Positions 41,636-49,668 of a DNA stretch of 64,000 bases are shown here, piece by piece. The first letter of the stretch is position 1. Every line of letters starts with the position of its first letter. The notes under the pieces are model-generated. The model had not been told where the DNA came from and searched no databases. It saw only the letters and a program-made list of their open reading frames with translations. This DNA is from Arthrobacter dokdonellae (GTDB lineage: Bacteria > Actinomycetota > Actinomycetes > Actinomycetales > Micrococcaceae): positions 868,001 to 932,000 of the forward strand of contig NZ_CP029642.1 in NCBI RefSeq assembly GCF_003268655.1, given 5' to 3'. Position numbers and translations under genes: made by a program.

Positions 41636-42544
41636 TTATGGGCCGGCCGGTGGGGAATACGCGGCGCAGTAGTCGATGAGCGCCTGCAGCTTGCGGCTGG
41701 GCTTTTGCCGGGCCGGGTAGGCGAAGCAGATGTCGCTGTGGCCGATGGGGCCCTCGATGGGCAGGACGACCACAGGCAGGCCCTCGTAGCTGATGTCGTG
41801 GGGCGGGCGCTGGACCAGGACCGTGTAGCCCAATCCACGCGCCACCATGCCACGCACCGCCTCGAAGCTGGTGGACCGCCAGGCGATTTTGGGGTCCAGT
41901 CCGGACGCGCGCAGATTGGGCAGCTGGTTGTCGCGGACGGTGGGAATGTCCAGCAGGACCATGTCGTCGTCCGCCAGTTCAGCCAGCCGCACGCCCTTGC
42001 GTCCGGCCAAACGGTGCCCCGGACCGACCAATACGTAGGGCCGGCCGGCGCGGACAGCCTGGAACTCGGCGCCCTCAACGATGTGCCTGGTGTGGGTCAG
42101 GACGGCGTCGAGCCTGCCCTCGAGCATGTCCTGCTGAAGCCTCCGCGGCGGACCCTCGGTGATGGCGAGGGTGATGTGCGGATGGGCTGCGGCGAATCCG
42201 GCGGTGATGGGCGGCACCCAGAAGGCGGCCAGGGTGCTGTAGCAGCCGATGTCCAAGGAGCCGGCGAGGGTGCCGGGCGCCTCCACCGTGGTGGCCTGCA
42301 GCTCGTCCGCCTGACGCAACAGCATCCGTGCGTCGGAAAGGAACCGCCGCCCGGCACTGGTCAGCGTGATGCCCTTCGCCTTTTGCCGGACCGCCAGCTG
42401 CACGCCCAGCGCCTTTTCCAACTCCGTCAGGGCCAGTGACATCCCGGCCTGCGACACATGCGTGGCCTCTGCGGCAGCCCGGATGGATCCGTGGTCGGCG
42501 ATCGCGACAAAGTGGAGTACCTGCCGCAAGGTGTAGCGAAACAT
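41636..42544 (-). CDS. LysR-family transcriptional regulator
   Basis: 302 residues. The N-terminal HTH (LRQVLHFVAIADHGSIRAAA, THVSQAGMSLALTELEKALG) is standard, and the effector domain follows (SLDIGCYSTLAAFWVPP, EGRLDAVLTH, GYTVLVQRPP). It is divergent from the flavin hydroxylase gene 250 bases away, which it most likely activates in response to the aromatic substrate. A long inverted repeat (42715-42743) in between is the candidate binding site. Confidence 0.94.
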   Translation of the reverse strand: MFRYTLRQVLHFVAIADHGSIRAAAEATHVSQAGMSLALTELEKALGVQLAVRQKAKGITLTSAGRRFLSDARMLLRQADELQATTVEAPGTLAGSLDIGCYSTLAAFWVPPITAGFAAAHPHITLAITEGPPRRLQQDMLEGRLDAVLTHTRHIVEGAEFQAVRAGRPYVLVGPGHRLAGRKGVRLAELADDDMVLLDIPTVRDNQLPNLRASGLDPKIAWRSTSFEAVRGMVARGLGYTVLVQRPPHDISYEGLPVVVLPIEGPIGHSDICFAYPARQKPSRKLQALIDYCAAYSPPAGP

Positions 42545-42714
42545 GATGGAAGCCTACAGGCGGCGGCCCCGGCATGGGCAGCGGCCAGGATGACGAAACG
42601 GACATTTGAGGCTGATTTATCGGGATCAATTGTCCGAATCGTCATCCGCGGCCTTCCCGGTGTGCGTGGCCGCTGCCTTGCGTGAGCTGGCGCACTCGCC
42701 TTATGCTTAGTGTG

Positions 42715-42743
42715 CGTTATTAGAACCGTGTGTTCAAATAACG
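42715..42743. promoter_or_regulatory. 12-bp-arm inverted repeat upstream of the flavin hydroxylase
   Basis: CGTTATTAGAAC (42715-42726) and GTTCAAATAACG (42732-42743) match at 11 of 12 pairs around a 5-base spacer, 52 bases before the GTG start. The AT-rich arms stand out in GC-rich DNA. Likely LysR operator. Confidence 0.65.
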
Positions 42744-42794
42744 AATTTTGAATGGTGGTGAACACGCCGCCCACGATGAAGTGAGGAGATACTT

Positions 42795-44693
42795 GTGCAG
42801 TTCCACCACCACGGCTATGTTTCCGGTGACCCGCGTATCCAGCCCGCGGCGGGGACCGGCATCGACCGGCCCGAGCAGCTTCCGGATGAAGTGGATGTGC
42901 TCATCGTGGGTTCCGGCCCGGCGGGAATGCTGGCCGCCGCCCAGCTGGCCCAGTTTCCAGACATCACCACCCGCATCGTCGAACGCCGCGGCGGGCGGCT
43001 GGAGATCGGCCAGGCTGACGGGATCCAGGCCCGCAGCGTGGAAACGTTCCAGGCCTTCGGCTTTGCCGAGCGGATCATTGCCGAGGCCTACCGGATCACC
43101 GAAATGGCCTTCTGGCGCCCCGACACCGAAAATCCACACAATATTGTCCGCGGCGGCCGCGCCGTCGACGACGCCACCGGCATCAGCGAGTTCCCGCACC
43201 TCATCGTCAATCAGGCCCGGGTCCTGGACTACTTTGCCGAGGTGGCCGCCCATGCGCCCACCCGGACAACCCCCGACTACGGATGGGAATTCCGTGCCCT
43301 GGACGTGGCGGACGGCGGCGACCATCCCGTCACGGTCACGCTGGTCCGCAGTGCCGGCCCCGACGCGGGCACGGAGCGCACGGTCCGCGCCAAGTACGTG
43401 GTGGGCTGCGACGGCGCCCGCAGCAGCGTCCGCGCCTCGATCGGCTGCACCATGGCCGGCGACAAGGCCAACCACGCCTGGGGCGTCATGGACGTGCTGG
43501 CCCGCACCGACTTCCCGGACATCCGCACCAAGTGCGCCATCCAGTCGCACGACGGCGGGTCCATCCTCCTGATCCCGCGCGAGGGAGGGCACCTCTTCCG
43601 CATGTACGTCGACCTCGGCGTGGTGCCGGACGATGACAACGGCGCCGTGCGCAACACCCCGATGGAGCAGATCATCGCCAAGGCCAACCAGATCCTCCAC
43701 CCCTACACGCTGGACGTGCGCAACATCGCCTGGCACAGCGTGTACGAGGTGGGCCACCGCCTTACGGACAGGTTCGACGACGTCGTCCCCGAACAGCTCG
43801 GCTCCCGCACGCCCCGCGTCTTCATCACCGGCGACGCCTGCCACACCCACAGCGCCAAGGCCGGTCAGGGCATGAACGTGTCCATGCAGGACGGCTTTAA
43901 CATCGCCTGGAAGCTTGGCCACGTCCTGGAGGGCCGCAGCCCGGCATCCCTGCTGGCCACCTACTCGGCCGAACGCCAGGTGGTGGCCAAGAACCTCATC
44001 GACTTCGACAAGACGTGGTCGACCATGATGGCCAAGAAGCCCGAGGAATTCGACGACCCGGCGGAGCTCGAGGACTTCTACGTGCGCACCGCGGAGTTCC
44101 CGGCCGGCTTCATGACCGAGTACGCGCCGTCGCTGATCACGGGGGCCGCCACGCACCAGGGGCTGGCCACGGGCTTCCCGGTCGGCAAGCGCTTCAAGTC
44201 GGCCATGGTGTCCCGCGTGTGCGACACCAACCCGATGCACCTGGGCCACCATGCCACGGCGGACGGCCGGTGGCGCATCTACGTCTTCGCCGACCGGTCC
44301 CCGGCCGGTGCCGCCTCGCCCGTCGCCGACTTCGCACAGTGGCTTTCCACCGCGCCGGACTCGCCGCTGGCGGCCACGCCGGAGGGGCTCGACGCCGACG
44401 CCTGGTTTGATGTGAAGGTCATCTACCAGCAGCCCCATGAGGACATCGACATCAACGCCGTGCCCGCGGACTTCAAGCCCTTCGTGGGGCCGTTTGAGCT
44501 CACCGACTACGAAAAGGTCTACGGGACGGTTCCGGGGGATGACATCTTCGAGGTCCGCGGGCTGAGCCGCGACGGCGTGGTCGTCGTCGTCCGCCCCGAC
44601 CAGTACGTGGCCAACATTTTGCCGCTCACGGCCACCGCGGAACTCGCCGAATTCTTCGCGCGGATCCTGAACACGCGGCAGGCGGCCCGCTAG
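42795..44693 (+). CDS. FAD-dependent aromatic hydroxylase, MobA (3-hydroxybenzoate 4-monooxygenase)/phenol hydroxylase type
   Basis: A 632-residue class A flavin monooxygenase. GxGxxG is VDVLIVGSGPAGMLAAAQLA; the DG fingerprint is YVVGCDGARSSVRASIG; the second FAD motif is RVFITGDACHTHSAKAGQGM. The C-terminal thioredoxin-like domain (from about 450) is that of the phenol/3-hydroxybenzoate hydroxylase branch, whose members are about 630-660 residues. It would ortho-hydroxylate a phenolic acid with NAD(P)H and O2. GTG 42795 has GAGGAG upstream. No protocatechuate ring-cleavage genes are near; it could serve 3-hydroxybenzoate or a hydroxyphenylacetate. Exact substrate unproven. Confidence 0.88.
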   Translation: MQFHHHGYVSGDPRIQPAAGTGIDRPEQLPDEVDVLIVGSGPAGMLAAAQLAQFPDITTRIVERRGGRLEIGQADGIQARSVETFQAFGFAERIIAEAYRITEMAFWRPDTENPHNIVRGGRAVDDATGISEFPHLIVNQARVLDYFAEVAAHAPTRTTPDYGWEFRALDVADGGDHPVTVTLVRSAGPDAGTERTVRAKYVVGCDGARSSVRASIGCTMAGDKANHAWGVMDVLARTDFPDIRTKCAIQSHDGGSILLIPREGGHLFRMYVDLGVVPDDDNGAVRNTPMEQIIAKANQILHPYTLDVRNIAWHSVYEVGHRLTDRFDDVVPEQLGSRTPRVFITGDACHTHSAKAGQGMNVSMQDGFNIAWKLGHVLEGRSPASLLATYSAERQVVAKNLIDFDKTWSTMMAKKPEEFDDPAELEDFYVRTAEFPAGFMTEYAPSLITGAATHQGLATGFPVGKRFKSAMVSRVCDTNPMHLGHHATADGRWRIYVFADRSPAGAASPVADFAQWLSTAPDSPLAATPEGLDADAWFDVKVIYQQPHEDIDINAVPADFKPFVGPFELTDYEKVYGTVPGDDIFEVRGLSRDGVVVVVRPDQYVANILPLTATAELAEFFARILNTRQAAR

Positions 44694-44713
44694 CCGCGTG
44701 CGGGCGGTCCCCT

Positions 44714-44754
44714 GCGGCCCACCCCGGACCGGGTCCCGGGCCGGGGTGGGCCGC
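44714..44754. terminator. Bidirectional terminator
   Basis: GCGGCCCACCCCGG (44714-44727) pairs perfectly with CCGGGGTGGGCCGC (44741-44754) between convergent genes (hydroxylase + and aldo/keto reductase -). Confidence 0.85.
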
Positions 44755-44816
44755 GAGTTTGGGCATGCCGTTCCCCGCCTGCGCCGGCGGCTGTCCGCGC
44801 AGGCGGGTCCAGGGGG

Positions 44817-45710
44817 CTACTGCTGCGTGGATGCCCGCCGGTATTCGGCACGCCCTGCCGCGTCCAGTTCGTCGAACGTTTCCCGGTCCAGGCGCAGCGC
44901 CGCGGCGCCGAGGTTCTCTTCCAGGTGCCTGACGGAGGACGTGCCCGGAATCGGGAGCATGGCGGGGGAGCGCTGCAGCAGCCAGGCGAGGGCCACCTGC
45001 GAAGCCGTGGCACCCAGCCGCTGCCCCGCCTCCTGCACCGTGCCGCCGGGCTCGGCCAGCCTCCCGGCGGAAATCGGGGCCCACGGGATGAACGCAATGC
45101 CGTTTGCCTCCGCGTAGTCCAGCACGTCTTCGGAGGAGCGGTCGGTGAGGTTGTACCGGTTTTGCACGCTCGCCACCGTGAAATACCCGGCCGCGGTTTT
45201 CAGTTCCGCCACCGAAACCTGCGAGAGTCCAAGGGCCCTGACCTTGCCTTCGTCCTGCAGCGCGCGCATGGTCCCGAATTGCTCTTCCACCGGCACCTTG
45301 GTGTCGATGCGGTGCAGCTGGAACAGGTCCAGGGCCTCCACCTTGAGTTTGCGCAGGCTCAGCTCGACCTGTTGGCGCAGGTATTCGGCCCTGCCGAGGG
45401 GAACCCACTTGTGGGGCGCGGGCCGCGCCTGGCCGGCCTTGGTGGCAATGCGCAACCCCGCGGGGTAGGGGTGCAGCGCCTCGGCGATGATGCGTTCGGA
45501 CACGTCTGGGCCGTAGGAGTCCGCAGTGTCAATGAAATCGACGCCCAGTTCGACGGCCCGCCGGACCGTGGCGACGGCTGCGGCATGGTCGGCGGGTTCG
45601 CCCCAAACGCCTTCCCCGGTAATCCGCATGGCGCCGTACCCCAGCCGCTGGACAGTCCCAAGATCCTTGATGTCGATGGTGGCCGCTGCATGTTCCATGT
45701 TCTGCGTCAT
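44817..45710 (-). CDS. Aldo/keto reductase
   Basis: A 297-residue NADPH-dependent oxidoreductase with an (alpha/beta)8 barrel. The catalytic tetrad positions are visible: Asp and Tyr in VDFIDTADSYGPDVSE, Lys in GLRIATKAGQAR, His in DLFQLHRIDTKVP. The cofactor end is MLPIPGTSSVRHLEENL. This is the AKR11/YdbC-like soluble type; the physiological carbonyl substrate is not evident. It may act on aldehydes of the neighbouring aromatic pathways, but nothing in the sequence proves it. Confidence 0.92.
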   Translation of the reverse strand: MTQNMEHAAATIDIKDLGTVQRLGYGAMRITGEGVWGEPADHAAAVATVRRAVELGVDFIDTADSYGPDVSERIIAEALHPYPAGLRIATKAGQARPAPHKWVPLGRAEYLRQQVELSLRKLKVEALDLFQLHRIDTKVPVEEQFGTMRALQDEGKVRALGLSQVSVAELKTAAGYFTVASVQNRYNLTDRSSEDVLDYAEANGIAFIPWAPISAGRLAEPGGTVQEAGQRLGATASQVALAWLLQRSPAMLPIPGTSSVRHLEENLGAAALRLDRETFDELDAAGRAEYRRASTQQ

Positions 45711-45786
45711 ATTCGGGCCAACCGGCGCCGTGCTGGCAATATTCCGGGAATTGCCGTGAACCTGCGCATCGTTGGCAGCGTGGCGT

Positions 45787-45807
45787 GCGCCACTTCAGAA
45801 GTGGCGC
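45787..45807 (-). terminator. Hairpin after the MhuD-like gene
   Basis: GCGCCACTT-CAG-AAGTGGCGC is a perfect 9-bp stem with a 3-base loop, 46 bases past the stop of the MhuD-like gene and upstream of the aldo/keto reductase gene. Confidence 0.6.
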
Positions 45808-45853
45808 GGCGTTGGAGCTGAACGGTGCGCCGGTTCACGGGGCCGTGCCGGGC

Positions 45854-46144
45854 TTAGCCCAGGTCGACGACGTCGAACTCGAGCAGGTCCATGCCGCTGG
45901 CCACCGGCGCCTGGGCGGCGTGGTCATGGCCGGCCCGCTGGGCACGCCAGTTCTCAAAATCCTCCCGGGTGGCCCACTGCGTGTAGACGAAGTAGCGCTC
46001 CTCCCCGGCGACGGGGCGCAGCAGCTGGAAGCCCTCGAATCCGGGGGAGCCGTCCACGGAATGCTTGCGGGCCGCGAAACGCGCCTCCAGTTCGGAACCG
46101 GCCTCGACGGGGACCTTGAGTGCGTTAATGACGACGATGGACAT
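45854..46144 (-). CDS. MhuD/IsdG-like heme-degrading monooxygenase (ABM fold)
   Basis: A 96-residue dimeric ferredoxin-like alpha/beta barrel protein. N7 (VVINALKVP), W66 (EDFENW) and H75 (GHDH) match, at the same numbers, the heme-contact and catalytic residues of mycobacterial MhuD. SPGFEGFQLLRPVAGEERYF is also typical. MhuD breaks heme into iron and mycobilins without releasing CO. It may give iron from host or environmental heme, or supply iron for the metal-rich enzymes nearby. A good AGGAGCACCC site precedes ATG 46144. Confidence 0.85.
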   Translation of the reverse strand: MSIVVINALKVPVEAGSELEARFAARKHSVDGSPGFEGFQLLRPVAGEERYFVYTQWATREDFENWRAQRAGHDHAAQAPVASGMDLLEFDVVDLG

Positions 46145-46212
46145 GGGTGCTCCTTCCGGGCCCGGAACGGCCGGGCCGCCTGTCCCTCCACGCTAGCGCA
46201 CTGCGCGCCACA

Positions 46213-46252
46213 GCAGTGCGGTCCCCAGCCATCAGGCCGGGGACCGCACTGC
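46213..46252 (-). terminator. Terminator of the hpa operon
   Basis: GCAGTGCGGTCCCC (46213-46226) and GGGGACCGCACTGC (46239-46252) form a perfect 14-bp stem 22 bases after the gabD stop. Confidence 0.85.
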
Positions 46253-46274
46253 GGGGCTGGAAGCTGAGGCCTGC

Positions 46275-47753
46275 TTACGCGTACGGGTCGGCGATGCCGA
46301 TGTACTGCGTGCTGGTGTATTCGGCAATGCCTTCCGAGCCGCCCTCGCGGCCCAGGCCCGAGTGCTTGACGCCGCCAAACGGTGCGGCCGCGTTGGAGAT
46401 GACACCGGCGTTGAAGCCGACCATGCCAAATTCCAGCTGCTCGCTGACCCGCAGGAGGCGGGAGAAGTCCCGCGTGTACAGGTACGCGGCCAGGCCGTAT
46501 TCGGTGGAATTGGCGCTCCGGATGGCGTCGTCCTCGTCGGTGAACGTGGTCACGGGGGCCACGGGGCCGAAGATCTCCTGCGCCAGGATGGCGGCACCGT
46601 TGGGCACGTTGCCCAGGACGGTCGGCTGGTAAAAGTACCCGTCGCCTGCCACGACGTCACCGCCGGCCAGGACGGTGGCTCCCTCGGCGACGGCGGCCGT
46701 CACCAGTGCGTGGATGCCGGCGCGCGCCTTTTCCTCGATCATGGGTCCGACGTCGGTCCCGGCCTCCGTGCCGCGGCCCACCGTGAGTGCCCCGATGCGG
46801 GCGGCAAGCTTGGCGGTGAACTCCCCGGCCACGGACTCGTGGACCAGGAAACGGTTCGCCGCGGTGCAGGCTTCGCCCATGTTGCGCATCTTCGCGGCCA
46901 TGGCGCCGTCCACCGCCTTGTCCAGGTCGGCGTCGTCGAACACGATGAAGGGGGCGTTGCCGCCCAGTTCCATGGAAGTACGCAGCACGTTGTGGGTGGC
47001 GTCGGCCATGAGCTGCTTGCCCACCGCAGTGGAGCCGGTGAAGGAGACCTTGCGCAGGCGCGAGTCCTTCAGCAGGGGCCCGGAGATGGCCGCGGCGCTG
47101 GAGCCGGAGACCACGTTCAGGACGCCGTCGGGCAGTCCGGCCTCCTGCATGACCTGCGCAAACAGCTGCGCGGTCAGCGGCGTGAGCTTGGCGGGCTTGA
47201 GCACCATGGTGCAGCCCGCGGCGACGGCGGGTCCCACCTTGCGCGTGGCCATCGCCAGCGGGAAGTTCCATGGCGTGATCAGCAGGCACGGGCCCACGGG
47301 CTTGTGCTGGACCAGGATCTTGTTTTTGCCTTCCGGCGTGGTCACGTACCGGCCGTAATCGCGCACGGCCTCCTCCGAATACCAGCGCAGGAACTCCGCC
47401 CCGTAGGCGACCTCGCCGCGGGCCTCCGCCAGCGGCTTGCCCATTTCCAGCGTCATCAGCAGGGCGAAGTCCTCCGCCCGTTCGGTGACGAGTTCAAAGG
47501 CCTTGCGCAGGATCTCGCCGCGCACACGCGGGGCTGTCCGGGCCCAGCCGGCCTGCGCCGCGGCCGCCGCGTCGAGGGCGGCGAGCGCGTCCTCGCTGCC
47601 GCCGTCGGCGATGGCGGCCAGGACCCGGCCGGTGGCTGGATCGTGGACGTCCAGGGTGCGCCCGCCGGCGGCGTCGCGCCACTGGCCATTGATGAGCAGC
47701 CCGGTAGGGACGGAGGCGAGCAGCTCGGATTCGCGGTCAACTGTGATGGTCAT
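46275..47753 (-). CDS. gabD: NAD(P)-dependent succinate-semialdehyde dehydrogenase
   Basis: A 492-residue aldehyde dehydrogenase. NWxxP site is TPWNFPLAM, the nucleotide turn is VSFTGSTAVGK, the general base Glu is in TSMELGGNAPF and the catalytic nucleophile is C296 (GEACTAANRF). GabD-like features are FNAGVISNAAAPFGG followed by GLGREGG. It oxidises the succinate semialdehyde released by HpaI to succinate. AAGGAG lies before ATG 47753. Last gene of the hpa operon, separated from hpaI by a 112-base gap with a perfect 28-bp hairpin. Confidence 0.93.
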   Translation of the reverse strand: MTITVDRESELLASVPTGLLINGQWRDAAGGRTLDVHDPATGRVLAAIADGGSEDALAALDAAAAAQAGWARTAPRVRGEILRKAFELVTERAEDFALLMTLEMGKPLAEARGEVAYGAEFLRWYSEEAVRDYGRYVTTPEGKNKILVQHKPVGPCLLITPWNFPLAMATRKVGPAVAAGCTMVLKPAKLTPLTAQLFAQVMQEAGLPDGVLNVVSGSSAAAISGPLLKDSRLRKVSFTGSTAVGKQLMADATHNVLRTSMELGGNAPFIVFDDADLDKAVDGAMAAKMRNMGEACTAANRFLVHESVAGEFTAKLAARIGALTVGRGTEAGTDVGPMIEEKARAGIHALVTAAVAEGATVLAGGDVVAGDGYFYQPTVLGNVPNGAAILAQEIFGPVAPVTTFTDEDDAIRSANSTEYGLAAYLYTRDFSRLLRVSEQLEFGMVGFNAGVISNAAAPFGGVKHSGLGREGGSEGIAEYTSTQYIGIADPYA

Positions 47754-47776
47754 GCAGGTGCTCCTTGAGACGTTGT

Positions 47777-47855
47777 GTTGTTGAGGTTCGAGATAACCAC
47801 CTCTCCGGCGCCCCCAGGGCGCCGCCCAGAGGTGGTTATCTCGAACCTCAACAAC
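47777..47855. repeat. Perfect 28-bp-arm hairpin between hpaI and gabD (GAGATAACCACC family)
   Basis: Left arm 47777-47804 begins GTTGTTGAGGTTCGAGATAA; right arm 47828-47855 is its exact complement; the loop holds a GGCGCC/GGCGCC mini-stem. It shares its core with the elements at 29698 and 60282. Confidence 0.95.
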
Positions 47856-47865
47856 GGGGGAGGGG

Positions 47866-48681
47866 TCAGTAGCTGGCGGGGGTTTCGGCAGGCCCACCCA
47901 GCGGCGGCAGATAGCGGGCGGCCAGGGCTTCGCTGCCGCGGGCCAGCATCGCCACGTCCGCACCGACGAGGATGAAGTCCACGCCGGCCGCCAGGTAGCG
48001 GTGCGCGGTGGCCTCGGCAAAGGCGTTCACGCCCACCGGCTTGCCGGCCGCCTTGGCGACCTTGATGCAATGCTCGACGGCGGCCACGACGTCCGGGTGT
48101 TCCTGCTGTCCCAGCACGCCCATGGACGCGGCGAGGTCGGACGGGCCGATGAACACGGCGTCGATCCCGTCCACGGCCGCGATCTCCGCCGCGTTGTCCA
48201 CGGCCTCGCGCGACTCGATCTGGACGATCACGGTGATGGTGTCCGAGGCCCGCGCCAGGTAGTCCGGGATGCGGTTCCAGCGGGCCGACCGGGCGAGGGC
48301 CGAGCCCACGCCGCGGACCCCGCGCGGCGGGTAGTGGGCCGCGGACACCGCGGCAGCAGCGTCGTCGGCCGTATGGACCATGGGGATCAGCAGCGACTGT
48401 ACCCCCAGGTCCAGGTACTGCTTGATGAGCACGGTGTCGTTGGCGGGCGGGCGCACCACGGCCTTCACCGGGTAGCCGTGGACGGCCTGCAGCTGGGCAA
48501 GGATCCCTTCCAGACCGTTGGGGCTGTGCTCGGCGTCGATCAGCAGCCAGTCCAGCCCGGCCCCGGCGCAGATCTCGGCCACCAGCGGGCTGCCGGAACA
48601 CACCCACATGCCGGCCAAGGGTCGGGCGGCAGCCGCCAGGGCGTCCTTGAAGGATGTCTCCGCGGTTACGCGAATTGGCAT
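47866..48681 (-). CDS. hpaI: HpcH/HpaI aldolase (4-hydroxy-2-oxoheptane-1,7-dioate aldolase)
   Basis: A 271-residue class II pyruvate aldolase. The family's catalytic His and Arg are in LLIDAEHSPN (H52) and AVVRPP (R77); metal ligands are in VIVQIESREAV (Glu) and VFIGPSDLAASMG (Asp). GVNAFAEATAHRYLAAGVDF is also typical. It splits 4-hydroxy-2-oxoheptanedioate into pyruvate and succinate semialdehyde. It overlaps hpaH by 16 bases; gabD lies downstream. Confidence 0.95.
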   Translation of the reverse strand: MPIRVTAETSFKDALAAAARPLAGMWVCSGSPLVAEICAGAGLDWLLIDAEHSPNGLEGILAQLQAVHGYPVKAVVRPPANDTVLIKQYLDLGVQSLLIPMVHTADDAAAAVSAAHYPPRGVRGVGSALARSARWNRIPDYLARASDTITVIVQIESREAVDNAAEIAAVDGIDAVFIGPSDLAASMGVLGQQEHPDVVAAVEHCIKVAKAAGKPVGVNAFAEATAHRYLAAGVDFILVGADVAMLARGSEALAARYLPPLGGPAETPASY

Positions 48682-49451
48682 GTGATGGTCCCCAGCTTTC
48701 CGTAGTCCGCAAAAACGGTGTCCCCTTCATTGACCCACAGGGGGCGGGTGAAGGAGCCGGCCAGGATGAGCTCGCCGGCCTTGAGCGAGTCGCCGTGCGG
48801 GGCGATCTTGTTGGCCAGCCAGGACACGCCCTGCGCCGGGTGGTTCAGCACGCCGGCCGCCACGCCGGTCTCCTCGATGGTCTGGTTCTTGAACAGGATG
48901 GCGGAGACCCAGCGCAGGTCCAGGGCATCCGGCTTGACCGGAGTGCCGCCCACCACCATGGCGCCCATCGCGGCGTTGTCGCTGATGGTGTCCACGATGG
49001 TCCTGCCCTCCATCTCAATTCGTGAATCGAGGATTTCCAGCGCCGGCACCACATATTCAGTGGCGCGCAGCACGTCGAAGAGGGTGGCATCCGGGCCGCT
49101 GATGTCCTTCTTGAGCAGGAACGCCAGTTCCACCTCAATGCGCGGGTGTGAGTACTGCTTCCACTCCACCGTGCAGCCGTTCTCCAGGATCATGTCCTTG
49201 AAGATGATCCCGTAGTCGGGCTCCGTGATGCCCGTGGCGTACTGCATCGCCTTGGACGTCAGGCCGATCTTGTGCCCGCCCAGCACCCGCCCGGCAGCCT
49301 CGCCGCGCTGGCGCCACAGGCTTTGCACGCGGTAGGAGTCTTCCACCGTCATGTCCGGGTGGCGCCGGGTCAGGCGGGGAACCGGCACGCGGCTCCGGCC
49401 GGCCTCCACGAGTTCGTCGGCAATCGATGCAATGGTGTCGTCATCAAGCAT
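48666..49451 (-). CDS. hpaH: 2-oxo-hept-4-ene-1,7-dioate hydratase
   Basis: A 261-residue hydratase of the FAH-like MhpD/HpaH group. Conserved segments are HKIGLTSKAMQYATGITEPD, HPRIEVELAFLLKKDISGP, EILDSRIE and LAGSFTRPLWVNEGDTVFADYG. The R-x-E-x-E metal site is in RIEVELAF. It adds water to 2-oxohept-4-enedioate to make the HpaI substrate. GAGGAG precedes ATG 49451. It lies between a long structured spacer after hpaD and the overlapping hpaI. Confidence 0.95.
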   Translation of the reverse strand: MLDDDTIASIADELVEAGRSRVPVPRLTRRHPDMTVEDSYRVQSLWRQRGEAAGRVLGGHKIGLTSKAMQYATGITEPDYGIIFKDMILENGCTVEWKQYSHPRIEVELAFLLKKDISGPDATLFDVLRATEYVVPALEILDSRIEMEGRTIVDTISDNAAMGAMVVGGTPVKPDALDLRWVSAILFKNQTIEETGVAAGVLNHPAQGVSWLANKIAPHGDSLKAGELILAGSFTRPLWVNEGDTVFADYGKLGTITCQFA

Positions 49452-49502
49452 GTTTGGTCTCCTCAGTATCGAAAGTCGGGTGCCGGCGCCCTGACCGCCT
49501 CC

Positions 49503-49631
49503 GCCGGCGGGGCATTTACCCGCCGCCCGCTTCGCGGGTGCCCGAAAGGTAGTTGCCGCGGGGCCCCATTCGAGCTTGCGAGACTGGGGAAGGCAACTAC
49601 CGCACTCCCGCGGGCAAAATGCCCCGCCGGC
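49503..49631. repeat. Nested palindromic element between hpaD and hpaH
   Basis: Outer arms GCCGGCGGGGCATTTACCCG (49503-49522) and 49611-49631 pair with one interruption. Middle arms GGTAGTTGCC (49548-49557) and GGCAACTACC (49592-49601) pair perfectly. An inner CCCCA/TGGGG stem and a side hairpin CCCGC-TTC-GCGGG complete it. The whole could fold into one branched RNA of about 130 nt inside the hpa transcript. Confidence 0.85.
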
Positions 49632-49668
49632 TCCGTGCGGTCAGCGCGCAGGAGTCGGCGGTTGTGCG

